Assembly: GCF_029212375.1 (NCBI RefSeq) | Contig: NZ_JARGNU010000007.1 | Coordinates: forward strand, 62,001 to 126,000 | Direction of reading: 5' to 3' | DNA length: 64,000 nucleotides | From: Zhongshania sp. | GTDB lineage: Bacteria; Pseudomonadota; Gammaproteobacteria; Pseudomonadales; Spongiibacteraceae | Part shown: piece after piece, positions 43,157 to 53,175 of the stretch | Layout: each line of letters opens with the position of its first letter | Numbering within the stretch: the stretch's first letter is position 1 | Notes under the pieces: model-generated | Database searches by the model: none | Told to the model about the DNA's origin: nothing | The model's input: only the letters and a program-made list of their open reading frames with translations | Position numbers and translations under genes: made by a program

Positions 43157-44087
43157 TACCCTTCTTCTTCTGTGCCTGCTATTGCAGGCCTGTTCTGGTT
43201 TACCGCTAAAGGAATACGCCGAGACCCTTGGGACTCGGCGTCAGTTAGACGTGCCGTTTATTGCCCAACAGCAATTTTATTGTGGCCCTGCAGCCTTGGC
43301 TGAAGTTGCTCAGTATCGCGGTATTGATGCTGATCAGAACGCTTTGGCTAAGCAGCTTTTTATTCCCGATAAAAAAGGTTCGCTGGCGGTAGAGATGCAG
43401 GCGGCGAGCCGTCGGCTGGGATTACTGCCCTACCCCTTAGCCAAAGATCTTTATGCGCTACTTAAAGAGATTGATGCTGGCAATCCGGTGTTGGTCTTTC
43501 AAAATTTGACCTTTTCTTGGTTGCCTCAGTGGCACTATGCGCTAGCCCTTGGCTACGATTTAGATAGCGAAGAGCTGATTTTGCACTCGGGTAGCCACGC
43601 CTATTACCGGCTGCCCTTTTCGACCTTTATGGCAACATGGTCGCGGACTAACAACTGGGCGCGAGTGATGGTCGATAGCAGTCGCCTGCCAGTAACCGCT
43701 GAGCCTGTCGAGACAATCAGCAGCGCGTATGCATTTGAGCAAACTGGTCACCCTGAACTTGCGGCGGGCTTTTATGCCTTGGCCGCGGAGCGCTGGCCAG
43801 ATTCTCAGCCGGTACTCACTGCGCAGGCGAATTTAGCTCTGTCTCAGGGGGAGCATCAGCGCGCTATTGTGTTATTTGAACGTTTATTGGCACTAACAGA
43901 AGACGATCCGGCGCTGTGGAATAACTACGCCTACGCACTGCTGGCCGGTGGTTGCAAGGCGCAGGCGCTCAGGGCGATTAGTCGTGCTGAATCGCTGGCG
44001 CCAGATGACGAGCAGTATCGTGATAGCGCCAGTGACATCCGCGCCGCCGAAGCGGCTGCGGAACAGTGTGAATTGCAAAGCCAGTAA
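43143..44087 (+). CDS. PA2778 family C39-like cysteine peptidase with TPR domain, lipoprotein
   Basis: A 314-residue predicted lipoprotein (lipobox LLQACSG, Cys at about 17). A C39-type papain-like domain follows: RQLDVPFIAQQQFYCGPAALAEVAQY with the catalytic Cys, and WHYALALGYD with the catalytic His. The C-terminal half (about 185-310) has TPR-like repeats (FAAGFYALAAERWPDSQPVLTAQANLALSQG and ALWNNYAYALLAGGCKAQAL). ATG 43143 is chosen over TTG 43137. It overlaps the PA2779-like gene by 14 bases. A role in maturing an envelope protein is inferred. Confidence 0.85.
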   Translation: MRRSNTLLLLCLLLQACSGLPLKEYAETLGTRRQLDVPFIAQQQFYCGPAALAEVAQYRGIDADQNALAKQLFIPDKKGSLAVEMQAASRRLGLLPYPLAKDLYALLKEIDAGNPVLVFQNLTFSWLPQWHYALALGYDLDSEELILHSGSHAYYRLPFSTFMATWSRTNNWARVMVDSSRLPVTAEPVETISSAYAFEQTGHPELAAGFYALAAERWPDSQPVLTAQANLALSQGEHQRAIVLFERLLALTEDDPALWNNYAYALLAGGCKAQALRAISRAESLAPDDEQYRDSASDIRAAEAAAEQCELQSQ

Positions 44088-44095
44088 CCGTGGGG

Positions 44096-46402
44096 TTAGC
44101 GCTTCTTTTGCTTAGCCTGCGCAAATAGCGCGGCCATGGTGGTGTTCTCCGCTTTTTGGGGCTGCTTGGGCATGGCCGCTGGCTTGTTGCGCGCGCCGCG
44201 CCGTTCGCCGCTGCTATTGGCCGCTTGCACCTCGCTGGCCTTGTCTTCTAAACGCATAGACAGCGCGATCCGCTTGCGCTGCGCGTCGACTTCCATAACC
44301 TTCACTTTGACAATATCACCCGCTTTAACGACGCTGTGAGGGTCTTTCACAAACTGATTGGCAAGCGCCGAGATATGCACCAAACCGTCTTGGTGCACGC
44401 CAATATCGACAAAGGCGCCAAAGTTAGTGACATTGGTGACGACCCCTTCCAGGATCATGTCCGGTTCAAGATCCGAAATTTTCTCGATGCCGTCTTTAAA
44501 CGTCGCGGTTTTGAAATCGGGTCGGGGGTCGCGGCCGGGCTTGTCTAGCTCGGCGAAAATATCGGTAACGGTGGGAATACCAAAGCGTTCATCGGCGTAT
44601 TCAGCCGGCTTTAGGGTTTTTAAGAAACTGCTGTCGCCCAGTACGTTTTTGACTTCGCGCCCGCAGCGGTTAACGATTTTTTCCACCACGCTATAAGACT
44701 CAGGGTGTACCGCCGAGGCATCCAGCGGATTGTCGCCGCCCACAACCCGTAAAAAGCCTGCCGCTTGCTCAAAAGTTTTGGCGCCAAAGCGGTTAACTTC
44801 TTTTAATTGCTCGCGGCTTTTAAAGGCGCCGTTGCGGTCGCGATATTCAACAATATTGGCCGAGATGCTTTGGTTTAAGCCCGATACGCGGGCCAGCAGT
44901 GCCGGTGAGGCGGTGTTTACATCCACACCTACCGCGTTTACACAGTCTTCGACCACCGTCTCTAGGGTGCGCGATAGCGCAGTTTGCGATACATCGTGTT
45001 GGTACTGACCAACACCGATCGATTTGGGGTCGATCTTAACTAATTCGGCCAGCGGGTCCTGCAGGCGACGGGCAATGGAAATGGCGCCGCGAATGGTGAC
45101 GTCGAGATCGGGGAATTCCTTGGCCGCGTATTCTGATGCCGAGTAAATCGAGGCGCCAGACTCGTTTACCATCACGCTGGTGCAGCCCAGCTCGGGGCGC
45201 GCGGTGAGCACGTCTTTCACAAAGCGCTCGGTTTCGCGGCTGGCAGTGCCGTTGCCAATGGCGATAAGCTGTACGCCGTGCTTTTTGATTAGTGCCAATA
45301 GCACTGCGGCGGATTCGGCAATCTTGTTCTGTGGCGGCGTGGGGAAAATAGCGCAGTGGTCGACCACTTTGCCTGTGGCGTCGATAACCGCCACTTTTAC
45401 ACCGGTGCGCATGCCGGGGTCTAGGCCGATGGTGGCGCGCTGTCCGGCTGGTGCAGCCAAGAGCAAGTCTTTAAGATTGTGAGCAAATACGTCAATTGCA
45501 GCGGTGTCGGCTAGTTCGCGCAACTGCCCTAGTAAATCGGTTTCGAGGTGGGTGTAGAGCTTAATGCGCCAGGTCCAGCGAATCACTTCTTTTAACCAAG
45601 TATCGGCAGGGCGCCCTTCGTCCTTCACTTTCCAAAATTCGGCGACCATGCCCTCGCAGGGATGAGTCGTGCCCTCTTCTTCACTAAATTTAATGGCGAG
45701 ACTGAGAATGCTCTCGTTGCGGCCGCGAAACATCGCTAAGGCGCGGTGTGAGGGCGTGGTTTTAAGCGGCTCGCTATGGGCGAAGTAATCTCTAAACTTC
45801 TCGCCTTCTTGCTCCTTGCCGGTCATGACGGTGCTGCACAGCAGGCACTCATTCCACAGAAAACTGCGCAGTTTGGCGAGTAAGTTGGCGTCTTCGCTAA
45901 GGCGTTCCATCAAAATGTATTTGGCGCCGTCGAGCGCGCCTTTAACATCATTGATACCCAGCTCTGGGTTTAAATAATTCAGCGCCAAGCTGGCGGGCTC
46001 TTGATTTGGATCGTCAAACAGGGTGTTAGCCAGCGGTTCTAAGCCGGCTTCAATGGCGATTTGGCCTTTGGTGCGACGCTTGGGCTTATAGGGCAGGTAT
46101 AAGTCTTCTAGGCGGTTCTTGGTGTCGGCGGCGCGAATATCGCGCTCTAGCTCGGGGCTGAGTTTGTCTTGCTCGCGAATGCTGCTGAGAATGGTCTCGC
46201 GCCGATCTTCCAGCTCCCGCAAATAGCCTAGCCGCGACTCTAGATCACGCATTTGGGTGTCGTCTAGGCCGCCAGTTACTTCTTTACGGTAGCGGGAGAT
46301 AAACGGAACAGTGGCGCCCTCGTCTAATAAGGCAACGGCAGCGCTAACCTGCGCTTCTTTAACACCAAGTTCCTGAGCGATACGGCTGGAGATGGAATTC
46401 AT
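44096..46402 (-). CDS. tex: Tex-family RNA-binding transcription accessory protein
   Basis: A 768-residue protein of the Tex/YhgF family. The N-terminal helical domain starts [35 protein letters not shown] YqgF-like RNase H fold follows ([18 protein letters not shown] near residues 325-342), then helix-hairpin-helix segments ([19 protein letters not shown]) and a C-terminal S1 RNA-binding domain ([31 protein letters not shown]). It is linked to transcription and RNA handling and to toxin expression in Bordetella. It converges with the peptidase gene, leaving 8 bases between stops. Confidence 0.97.
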   Translation of the reverse strand: MNSISSRIAQELGVKEAQVSAAVALLDEGATVPFISRYRKEVTGGLDDTQMRDLESRLGYLRELEDRRETILSSIREQDKLSPELERDIRAADTKNRLEDLYLPYKPKRRTKGQIAIEAGLEPLANTLFDDPNQEPASLALNYLNPELGINDVKGALDGAKYILMERLSEDANLLAKLRSFLWNECLLCSTVMTGKEQEGEKFRDYFAHSEPLKTTPSHRALAMFRGRNESILSLAIKFSEEEGTTHPCEGMVAEFWKVKDEGRPADTWLKEVIRWTWRIKLYTHLETDLLGQLRELADTAAIDVFAHNLKDLLLAAPAGQRATIGLDPGMRTGVKVAVIDATGKVVDHCAIFPTPPQNKIAESAAVLLALIKKHGVQLIAIGNGTASRETERFVKDVLTARPELGCTSVMVNESGASIYSASEYAAKEFPDLDVTIRGAISIARRLQDPLAELVKIDPKSIGVGQYQHDVSQTALSRTLETVVEDCVNAVGVDVNTASPALLARVSGLNQSISANIVEYRDRNGAFKSREQLKEVNRFGAKTFEQAAGFLRVVGGDNPLDASAVHPESYSVVEKIVNRCGREVKNVLGDSSFLKTLKPAEYADERFGIPTVTDIFAELDKPGRDPRPDFKTATFKDGIEKISDLEPDMILEGVVTNVTNFGAFVDIGVHQDGLVHISALANQFVKDPHSVVKAGDIVKVKVMEVDAQRKRIALSMRLEDKASEVQAANSSGERRGARNKPAAMPKQPQKAENTTMAALFAQAKQKKR

Positions 46403-46499
46403 ATTATCGGCTTATCTAATACTGGAAGCCGGACATTATGCAAAAACTATGGCGCGGGTGCGAGGCTTGACAACAAGGTTTTTTAGACGCGCGGGAGAC

Positions 46500-46578
46500 G
46501 CTTGATGGGAGATGGAAGACGCAAAGCTAATTCAGGGCTTTGGTTTGACTTATTAGCGTCTCCCATCTCCCGTCAAGC
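46500..46578. repeat. 23-bp imperfect inverted repeat around a 33-base loop
   Basis: Arms 46500-46522 and 46556-46578 match at 21 of 23 positions (start GCTTGATGGGAGATGG; reverse arm ends CATCTCCCGTCAAGC). It lies between phaD's 3' end and tex's 5' end. It may be the phaD terminator or a dispersed miniature repeat. Confidence 0.6.
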
Positions 46579-46595
46579 ATTCTGCCGTGAGCACA

Positions 46596-47237
46596 CTAGC
46601 CCTCACTTTGCGCTAAAGCCTCAAACAAGGCGCAGCACTCGTCGTAAAAGTAACGGTATTCTGGGCGCAGATGCTGGGTGATCAGCGACATAATTTGGAA
46701 TACACCTTGGTGAATCATCATTTCATTACTGGTGTGACGCTCGCGCAGTTGGTTGTAATTCAACCAAAAGGTTAGCGACATGGCGATGTTGTCGCAGAGC
46801 CGAGTAAGTTGAGCGTCGTCGAGGTCGAGAAAGTTTTGACTGCGTAATTCTAGGGCAACCGCGCGGGCCGCTTGTACTTTTAGTTCGAGCAGTTTCGAAA
46901 ACTTTTTAGCGATTTGTGGGTAGCGTTGCAGAATGTCGTTGAGATTGCGGTAGAGGTAGCGGTGGTTAAATATGTGTTCAAAAACGATGTATAAATAAAA
47001 CCACGCGTCTTGGGCGCCGAGGGTTTTTTCGAGTGGCGCGCTGAGAATATCAACAAGTTCTAGTTCAAAGGCAGCGTAAAGCTCGGGGATGATTTCGTCT
47101 TTGCCATGGAAGTGGTAGTAAAGATTGCCGGGGCTAATGTTTAGCTCGTTGGCAATGTCTACCGCAGTGACATTCGGTTCGCCGTCGGTATTAAACAGCG
47201 TGAGGCTACGCAATAAAATTTTGTCGCGGGTTTTCAT
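46596..47237 (-). CDS. phaD: TetR-family regulator PhaD
   Basis: A 213-residue regulator. The helix-turn-helix is VTAVDIANELNISPGNLYYHFHGKDEIIPELY (about residues 24-55), close to PhaD of Pseudomonas, which activates phasin genes. The C-terminal ligand-binding domain follows. The frame is open upstream to 47477 with basic low-complexity sequence, which is an artefact of reading the phasin tail antisense; the ATG at 47237 starts the conserved MKTRDKILLRSLTLFN. Two phasin genes lie upstream on the same strand, as in pha clusters. Confidence 0.88.
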   Translation of the reverse strand: MKTRDKILLRSLTLFNTDGEPNVTAVDIANELNISPGNLYYHFHGKDEIIPELYAAFELELVDILSAPLEKTLGAQDAWFYLYIVFEHIFNHRYLYRNLNDILQRYPQIAKKFSKLLELKVQAARAVALELRSQNFLDLDDAQLTRLCDNIAMSLTFWLNYNQLRERHTSNEMMIHQGVFQIMSLITQHLRPEYRYFYDECCALFEALAQSEG

Positions 47238-47394
47238 CCGAGATAACAGACTCCTGTGAGCGAGGCCACAAGGTGCCACGAACCTTGCGTGAATGTCCAG
47301 CAGTGTCAGCGTGTTAAGCGGTTTATAAAAGGTTAGCGGTGAGATGTATTTTTTTCCGAGGAGGGCGAGTCGCTCGCCCTCCTCGGGAAATATT

Positions 47395-47874
47395 TTATTC
47401 GGCTTTGGTAGCCGCTTTTTTAACGGGTGCTTTGCGCGGGGCTTTCGCTTTGGCTGGCGCCTTTGGTGCCGTTTCAACAGCGGGCTTGGCCGCCTTGCTA
47501 AGGCTGTCTACTTTCTTGCTAAGCGCATCTAGTTTCTTCTCTAAACGGCTTAGGTCGTCGGCGCTGGCAGTGTGACCAAAACCAAGGCTGGCGCGCATTT
47601 TACTGATGCGCTCTTCAATGGAGATGGTTTTGCCAATGTTAGTGGCTTCGCCAAGTTTGGCGCGGGCCTGAGTTTCCAAGCGGTTGCCCTTGTCCACTAA
47701 CTCGGTGAACAGCTTTGGGGTTTCCTTGCTGGCTTTTTCAAGTGCTTCGTGGGCTTCGTCGTAGGCGCGGCCGTAGGCGCCAAGTCCGGCGAGCCAAATG
47801 TTTTTAGCTACTTCGCCAGCGTGGTTGGTGGCGTCTTTTAGGTCTTGCAGGCTTTTTTTACTGTCTTTGCTCAT
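47395..47874 (-). CDS. phaF: PhaF-like phasin with Ala/Lys-rich tail
   Basis: A 159-residue phasin. The N-terminal phasin domain (about 1-90: NIWLAGLGAYGRAYDEAHEALEKAS ... FTELVDKGNRLETQARAK) is amphipathic and binds polyhydroxyalkanoate granules. A coiled coil (LSRLEKKLDALSKKVDSLSK) follows, then a histone H1-like tail of AKA/PKA units that binds DNA, as in Pseudomonas PhaF. The ATG at 47874 has GGAGA before it; the ATG at 47886 lacks one. Confidence 0.9.
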   Translation of the reverse strand: MSKDSKKSLQDLKDATNHAGEVAKNIWLAGLGAYGRAYDEAHEALEKASKETPKLFTELVDKGNRLETQARAKLGEATNIGKTISIEERISKMRASLGFGHTASADDLSRLEKKLDALSKKVDSLSKAAKPAVETAPKAPAKAKAPRKAPVKKAATKAE

Positions 47875-47965
47875 GGTGTTCTCCATTGCAAAATAAAATG
47901 GCTGAATCTACTGCATAGGTAAGGATACCCTACAAATGCGAATTTTTAATCTGAGCTCAGTTATG

Positions 47966-47998
47966 AAAAAAGCACGATGGCCATACGGCGCATCGTGC
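47966..47998 (-). terminator. intrinsic terminator after the upstream phasin gene
   Basis: On the minus strand GCACGATG (47998-47991) pairs with CATCGTGC (47979-47972), followed by six Ts. It lies between the two phasin genes. Confidence 0.85.
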
Positions 47999-48056
47999 AA
48001 AAGCATAGGTGAGATACAGACCTAGGATTTGACACCCTAAAACGGGTGTCGAATGC

Positions 48057-48533
48057 TTACGACGCGGTGGCTTCTGCTACAACTTCTGTTACTTCAGCCG
48101 TGCCGCGAGAAACTTTAGATTTCACTTTGTCAAAGCCTTCGCGAAGAGTTTTTAGCTGGCCTTCAACGGCGGCATTACTTTCGCTTTTCAGCTCTTCAAA
48201 CTTGGCTAGCGCCTGAGCTTTGCTGTCTTTGAATTTAGCAATGGCGGTAGATTTGCTACCTTCAATTTTGCTAGTTAGCTGCGTTTTGCTAGTTTCGAAT
48301 TTAGAAACTACGTCGCCTTGTACTTTTTCGCCGCGAACAACCAAGCTGTCGAAAAATTCGTTGCGCTTGCTGTAAGCGTCTTTGCATTTACTTTCGGTTT
48401 CTTTAAGCTTGGCTTCAGTCTGCTTAAACAGGTCTTGGCTCTGTTCAAATACTTTGCCTGCCAGACCTAGGTTGGCTAAAAAGATTTCTTTTGCCAGCGC
48501 GTTGGCTTTTTCAATTTTGCTTACTTCGGTCAT
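48057..48533 (-). CDS. phasin family protein (PhaI-like)
   Basis: A 158-residue phasin, helical and Lys/Ser/Glu-rich without cysteine other than CKDAYS. The start ANALAKEIFLANLGLAGKVFEQSQDLF is typical of phasin domains; the middle has heptad-like TSKTQLTSKIEGSKSTAIAKFKDSK repeats. It probably coats polyhydroxyalkanoate granules alongside the PhaF-like protein. GAGGAC precedes the ATG. PHA synthase is not in this window. Confidence 0.85.
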   Translation of the reverse strand: MTEVSKIEKANALAKEIFLANLGLAGKVFEQSQDLFKQTEAKLKETESKCKDAYSKRNEFFDSLVVRGEKVQGDVVSKFETSKTQLTSKIEGSKSTAIAKFKDSKAQALAKFEELKSESNAAVEGQLKTLREGFDKVKSKVSRGTAEVTEVVAEATAS

Positions 48534-48744
48534 GATGACGTCCTCATTGGGAAAGAATATTTGGGCTACTTGAGCCTAATTTGGCGAGAACTGCATTGGC
48601 TCGCTGACTTGTGGCCAGAATACGGTGTTTAATTAGAAAGCACATACTAAACTGCGCTAAGCCATTATTTTCGTGCAGTTAAACTTCTTATTAGCTTATT
48701 CCTTCAATTGGTCAGCGGCTCGGCTGCGTTGATATTCTTAGGCC

Positions 48745-49938
48745 TTAGGCGCTCTCTTGCAGTAGGCGTTCTAGGCAGTGTTCTTGAATGCCGTAAAAAG
48801 CTTTAATGCCCGCGATCTGTTGCAATACTTCGCTGTTGTCTTGGGGCTGGCGCCGCTTTTGGGCGAGGATCATTTTATTTTTACTGGTGTGCTCCAGTGA
48901 GATAAATTCGAATACTTTAGTGTCGTAGCCGTGCGCTTCCAATAATAGCGCGCGCAGGCCATCGGTGAGCATTTCGGCCTCTTGGCCAAGGTGAATACCG
49001 TGTTGTAGCAATGGTGCTAACAAGGCGGGGCTTTTTAGCTGGGGACGAATTTGTTTGTGGCAACACGGCGAGCACATAATAATGTTGGCGCCGCTGCGAA
49101 TGCCCATGTGAATGGCGTGGTCGGTGGCGGTGTCGCAGGCGTGCAGGGCAATCATGACGTTAATGTGCTGGGCGGCAAAATGCTGAACGTCGCCCTGTTC
49201 AAATTTAATGCCTTCCAAGGCTAAATTTGCCGCGGTTTTATTGCAGAGGTCGACGAGTTCTTGGCGCAATTCAACGCCGGTGACTTGGGCGGGGATATGC
49301 AGTTGGTCGTGAAGATAGTCGTGCAGGGCAAACGTTAGGTAGGCTTTACCCGAGCCAAAGTCGGCTATATGCAGTTCTTTTTGGGTGGCCAGTCCCGTTG
49401 TGTTTATCGCGCCAGCGAGCACTTCGATGAAGCGGTTTATCTGCTTCCATTTGCGTGACATCGCGGGAATGATTTGGGCTCGCTGATCGGTAATGCCAAG
49501 CGCTTGAAGATACGGGCGGCTCTGCTCTACAAAGCGATTTTTTTCGCGATTGTGTTGCTGAGTCTCGGTTTGGTTGTTGGTCTTGTTGCGGTGTTTATTG
49601 AGCAGTGCTTTGCCTTTTTTATTGAAGCGCAGTTGAATTTCCCATTCTGTGCTAATCAAGTGGGCGTTGTTGAAATCGTTGCCCAGCCAGCGGTGCAGCA
49701 GCCGCACGGCGTCTTCTATGCTCATGTTCTTGGTGACATGACGACTGCGGTATTCATAGAGGAATGACAGTAACGCGGTACTTTTTAGGTTTATTGGGCG
49801 AACGCTAATACGAGTAAGTTCGGGTTCATCACCCTGATACTTAGACAGTATTAAACGCTGCAATTGGCCATTTTGAAAAGCGTGTTGGCAGTCGCTGATA
49901 AAAATCGCGGTATGTTCTGCGGAGGAATCTGTTGTCAT
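48745..49938 (-). CDS. class I SAM-dependent methyltransferase, unknown substrate
   Basis: A 397-residue protein. A substrate-recognition-like N-terminal domain (about 1-150, containing ISVRPINLKSTALLSFLYEYRSRHVTKN) precedes a Rossmann methyltransferase domain. Motif I is LHIADFGSGKAYLTFALHDYL (about residues 190-210), with VTGVELRQELVDLCN and VMIALHACDTATDHAIH and the SPCCHKQIR motif. The CCHK motif is typical of a family annotated only as methyltransferase. No operon partner is evident. Confidence 0.85.
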   Translation of the reverse strand: MTTDSSAEHTAIFISDCQHAFQNGQLQRLILSKYQGDEPELTRISVRPINLKSTALLSFLYEYRSRHVTKNMSIEDAVRLLHRWLGNDFNNAHLISTEWEIQLRFNKKGKALLNKHRNKTNNQTETQQHNREKNRFVEQSRPYLQALGITDQRAQIIPAMSRKWKQINRFIEVLAGAINTTGLATQKELHIADFGSGKAYLTFALHDYLHDQLHIPAQVTGVELRQELVDLCNKTAANLALEGIKFEQGDVQHFAAQHINVMIALHACDTATDHAIHMGIRSGANIIMCSPCCHKQIRPQLKSPALLAPLLQHGIHLGQEAEMLTDGLRALLLEAHGYDTKVFEFISLEHTSKNKMILAQKRRQPQDNSEVLQQIAGIKAFYGIQEHCLERLLQESA

Positions 49939-50057
49939 TAGCCGTGTCCAGTAAAAAGCCGAGCTAATTAGAAGGGCTGAGCCCTTGCAGGCAGGGGAGT
50001 GGTAAGTGTGTGCCGGATTAGGGTGTCAGGCAAGTTTGGCGGCATATTTAACGGCAC

Positions 50058-50087
50058 AAAAAAGGGCAGCTAAGCTGCCCTTTTTTG
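50058..50087. terminator. bidirectional intrinsic terminator after pckA
   Basis: AAAAAAGGGCAGC, loop TAA, GCTGCCCTTTTTT: a 7-bp GC stem flanked by six As and six Ts, so it works on both strands. It ends pckA transcription. Confidence 0.92.
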
Positions 50088-50102
50088 TTACTCAGCCCGA
50101 AT

Positions 50103-51653
50103 TTACGCTTTAGGGCCTGCAGCAATAATCGCCTCAGAAACGTCAAATTTCTTGATGTTTTCTTGGAATAGGCGAGCAAGCTTAGTTGCTTCAGCGTCGT
50201 AGGCTGCAGTGTCGCCCCACGCTTTGCGCGGGTTGATGTATTTGTCATCAACACCTGGAATCGCTTTGGGGATAGTCAGGTTCAGCGCTTCGAGCTGCTC
50301 AGTTTCGGCGCCAATTAGAGTGCCGTTCTGGGCGGCAGCAACGACTGCGCGGGTAACTGGGATTGGGAAACGTGAGCCAGTGCCGCCAGCGGCGCCTGAA
50401 CCACCGGTCCAGCCGGTGTTGATCAGGTAAACCTGTGAGTCGAAGTCGTCGATACGTTTCATCAGCAGCTCGGCGTAGTCGCCAGCCGGACGAGGCATAA
50501 AGGGCGCGCCAAAGCAGGTGGAGAACGTGGGGTGGATACCCGCTTCTGCGCCCAGTTCAGTGGAGCCAACCCGTGCGGTGTAGCCGCTCAGGAAGTGAAA
50601 TGCCGCCGCTTCTTTAGACAGAATTGAAATTGGCGGAATCACGCCAGATACGTCGCAGGTCAGGAAGATAACGGTTTTGGGTTCGCCTGCAGCGTTCTCA
50701 ATAACACGTTTCTCTACGTTTTCCAGCGGGTAGCAGCAGCGGCCATTTTCAGTGAGGCTGGTGTCGTCGTAATCGGCGTGGCGAGTGTGGTCGTCAATAA
50801 CCACGTTCTCAACAATGGCGCCAAAGCGAATCGCGTCCCAAATAATGGGTTCGTTTTTCTGGCTTAGGTTGATGGTCTTGGCGTAGCAGCCGCCTTCAAT
50901 ATTAAATACCGAGCCTTTTGCCCAGCCGTGTTCGTCGTCACCGATCAAGTAGCAGCTTGGGTCGGCAGACAGGGTGGTCTTACCGGTGCCAGACAGACCG
51001 AAAAATAGGGTGGTTTGGCCAGACTCGTCGACGTTGGCCGAGCAGTGCATAGGCATAACGTCTTTTTCGGGGAGCAGGAAGTTCTGCACAGAGAACATCG
51101 CTTTCTTCATCTCACCAGCGTAGCGCATGCCTGCCAGCAGTACTTTGCGCTGGGCAAAATTGATGATGACACAGCCGTCTGAGTTAGTGCCATCGCGCTC
51201 AGGCTCGCAAACAAAACCCGCGCAGTTGATGATGGTCCACTCTTCTTTGCCCTTAGGATTGTATTTGGCGGGGCGCACAAACATATTGCGGCCGAACAAT
51301 CCCTGCCATGCAGTTTGGGTGTTTACTACCACGGGGATGTAGTGATCTTCGTGGGCGCCAACGTGGAGTGAGGAGACAAAGCTGTCGTGGTCGGCTAGGT
51401 AGTCTTCAACTCGGTTCCACAGGGCGTCGAATTTAGCGGCGTCGAAGGGACGGTTTACGCTGGTCCAGTCGATGGCGTCAGAGGTAGAGGGCTCTTGAAC
51501 GATATAGCGGTCGCCAGGTGAACGGCCAGTGCGCTTGCCGGTGGTGACTACCAGCGCGCCGCTGTCGGCGAGACGGCCTTCGCCGCGACTCAGGGCTTGC
51601 TCAATTAGTTGAGCGGGGGTCAAATCTGTGTAAATCGTCGTTTCAGCACTCAT
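50103..51653 (-). CDS. pckA: phosphoenolpyruvate carboxykinase (ATP)
   Basis: A 516-residue enzyme converting oxaloacetate and ATP to phosphoenolpyruvate in gluconeogenesis. The kinase P-loop is [13 protein letters not shown], the second metal motif is LIGDDEHGW, and the signature [11 protein letters not shown] precedes. The frame is open up to 51755, but ATG 51653 follows AACAGAGA and starts the conserved [16 protein letters not shown]. Next to hslO-hslR-yrfG as in E. coli. Confidence 0.97.
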   Translation of the reverse strand: MSAETTIYTDLTPAQLIEQALSRGEGRLADSGALVVTTGKRTGRSPGDRYIVQEPSTSDAIDWTSVNRPFDAAKFDALWNRVEDYLADHDSFVSSLHVGAHEDHYIPVVVNTQTAWQGLFGRNMFVRPAKYNPKGKEEWTIINCAGFVCEPERDGTNSDGCVIINFAQRKVLLAGMRYAGEMKKAMFSVQNFLLPEKDVMPMHCSANVDESGQTTLFFGLSGTGKTTLSADPSCYLIGDDEHGWAKGSVFNIEGGCYAKTINLSQKNEPIIWDAIRFGAIVENVVIDDHTRHADYDDTSLTENGRCCYPLENVEKRVIENAAGEPKTVIFLTCDVSGVIPPISILSKEAAAFHFLSGYTARVGSTELGAEAGIHPTFSTCFGAPFMPRPAGDYAELLMKRIDDFDSQVYLINTGWTGGSGAAGGTGSRFPIPVTRAVVAAAQNGTLIGAETEQLEALNLTIPKAIPGVDDKYINPRKAWGDTAAYDAEATKLARLFQENIKKFDVSEAIIAAGPKA

Positions 51654-51837
51654 TCTCTGTTTTCCTGTCGCGTAATCCTGAGAGCAGCCTTGGGTGTTGC
51701 TGTGGGGTGGGCAAGAAAGAGAACCCCCAAAGTGGCTGGTAATTTGGGGCGCCATTATTACAAAAAACCTGAAGCAGCGCTAATCTTTGCGGGCATAAAT
51801 CTCGGTTTGAGAAGTGTGCCCAAATATGGTGCTTAAT

Positions 51838-52689
51838 TTAATGACGGGTAATGTCGCTGCCTTGCTCAAAAAGGGCGTCGACATCGCTGGGGCTAAATTG
51901 GTAGAGGCGGTTGCAAAACTCGCAATTGGTCTCAATTTGGCCCTGCTCCAGAAGGATGTCGTCGAGCTCTTCGCGGCCGATAGATATTAGGGCTTGGGCG
52001 ACGCGTTCGCGGCTGCAGCGACAGCGGGCGACCATTGGCTTGCTGTCAAATAAGCGAACGGCGTCTTGGTGGTAGAGCCGATAGAGCAGCGTTTCGACAT
52101 CTAAATTGAGCAATTCGTCATTTTTGATGGTGTGGGCAATGGTGCTCAGGTGTTCCCAGCGGTCTAGGTCGGGTTTGATACTGGGCAATTGTTGCAATAG
52201 CAAGCCGCTGGCGTGTTGGCCGTCGGCGCACAGCCAAACGCGGGTGGCGAGCTGCTCGCTGCGCTGAAAATAGGCTTCTAGGCAGTGGGCGAGGCTATTG
52301 CCATCTAAGCTGACAATACCTTGGTAGGGTTTGCCGTTGTCTGGGGCGATGGTCATGGCCAGTTGCCCATTGCCGATCAGGGCTTTGAAGTCGGTGCTCA
52401 TGGCTTCGTTGGCATCGCGAGCAATGGCGCGGAGCTCTTGCTTGGAGTTGGCTTCGGCCATAATCAATGGGATTTCGCCGTCGCCGCGCACTTGCAGTAT
52501 CAGCGCACCTTCAAATTTAATAGTGGCGCTCAGTAAACTCGCGGCGGCGAGGAATTCGCCCAGCAAATTGGCGACGCCTGGGGGGTAGTGATGAATACTA
52601 AGAATGTCTTGGTAGCTTTTTTCTAAGCGAATATGCTCGCCACGAACATCGCTGTTGTCAAAAATAAAGCGGCTGATGGTATCGCTCAT
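51838..52689 (-). CDS. hslO: redox-regulated chaperone Hsp33
   Basis: A 283-residue chaperone activated by oxidation. The zinc-binding thiols are CRCSRE (about 229-231) and CEFC near the C-terminus, the CXC-X27-32-CXXC pattern of Hsp33. The N-terminal domain has YPPGVANLLGEFLAAASLLSATIKFEG. ATG 52689 is preferred to 52725 as it begins the conserved MSDTISRFIFDN. It lies downstream of hslR on the same strand. Confidence 0.96.
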   Translation of the reverse strand: MSDTISRFIFDNSDVRGEHIRLEKSYQDILSIHHYPPGVANLLGEFLAAASLLSATIKFEGALILQVRGDGEIPLIMAEANSKQELRAIARDANEAMSTDFKALIGNGQLAMTIAPDNGKPYQGIVSLDGNSLAHCLEAYFQRSEQLATRVWLCADGQHASGLLLQQLPSIKPDLDRWEHLSTIAHTIKNDELLNLDVETLLYRLYHQDAVRLFDSKPMVARCRCSRERVAQALISIGREELDDILLEQGQIETNCEFCNRLYQFSPSDVDALFEQGSDITRH

Positions 52690-52773
52690 GGCGGGTCTGG
52701 TGTCCGTGATCAAAGAAGCGGCCAATTATAGCGTTTAGGCAGGGCTGGGTCTTGTTTGACTTGCGGCTAATAT

Positions 52774-53175
52774 TTACTCGTCGTTTAGGTTTTTAAAGCG
52801 ATGGATTTGACGGCGTTGCTTTTTATTGGGTCGCTCGGGGTGTAATAGGCCGGCCGCCGCGCCGAGTATTTTGCGGTCGGCGGCGATTTGTTCGCGGGCG
52901 CGAATACTGTCTTCGGTCTCGCGGTAGAGTAGTGCCGCCTCTGGTGCGCCGCGGCGCTGGCCGGATAGCGCGATTACATCCACTACTTTGCTGTCCCAGC
53001 CCGAGCGAATCGTGAGCGTTGCGCCAACTTGCACTTCTTTACTCACTTTGCAGCGCTCGCCGTTGTAGTGAACCTTGCCGCCTTCTACGGCCTGTTTGGC
53101 AAGGCTGCGAGTTTTGTAAAAGCGCGCTGCCCACAGCCATTTGTCGAGGCGAATACCCGCTGGGTTATCAGTCAT
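52774..53175 (-). CDS. hslR: ribosome-associated heat shock protein Hsp15
   Basis: A 133-residue S4-domain protein that binds 50S subunits carrying nascent chains. The S4 domain is IRLDKWLWAARFYKTRSLAKQAVEGGKVHYNG (about residues 8-39). The C-terminus is basic (RPNKKQRRQIHRFK). It overlaps the upstream nucleotidase gene by 8 bases and precedes hslO, as in E. coli. Confidence 0.96.
   Translation of the reverse strand: MTDNPAGIRLDKWLWAARFYKTRSLAKQAVEGGKVHYNGERCKVSKEVQVGATLTIRSGWDSKVVDVIALSGQRRGAPEAALLYRETEDSIRAREQIAADRKILGAAAGLLHPERPNKKQRRQIHRFKNLNDE

Noticed and set aside
47238-47477. Basic N-terminal extension of PhaD
   Set aside because: It is the antisense reading of the Ala/Lys-rich phasin tail.
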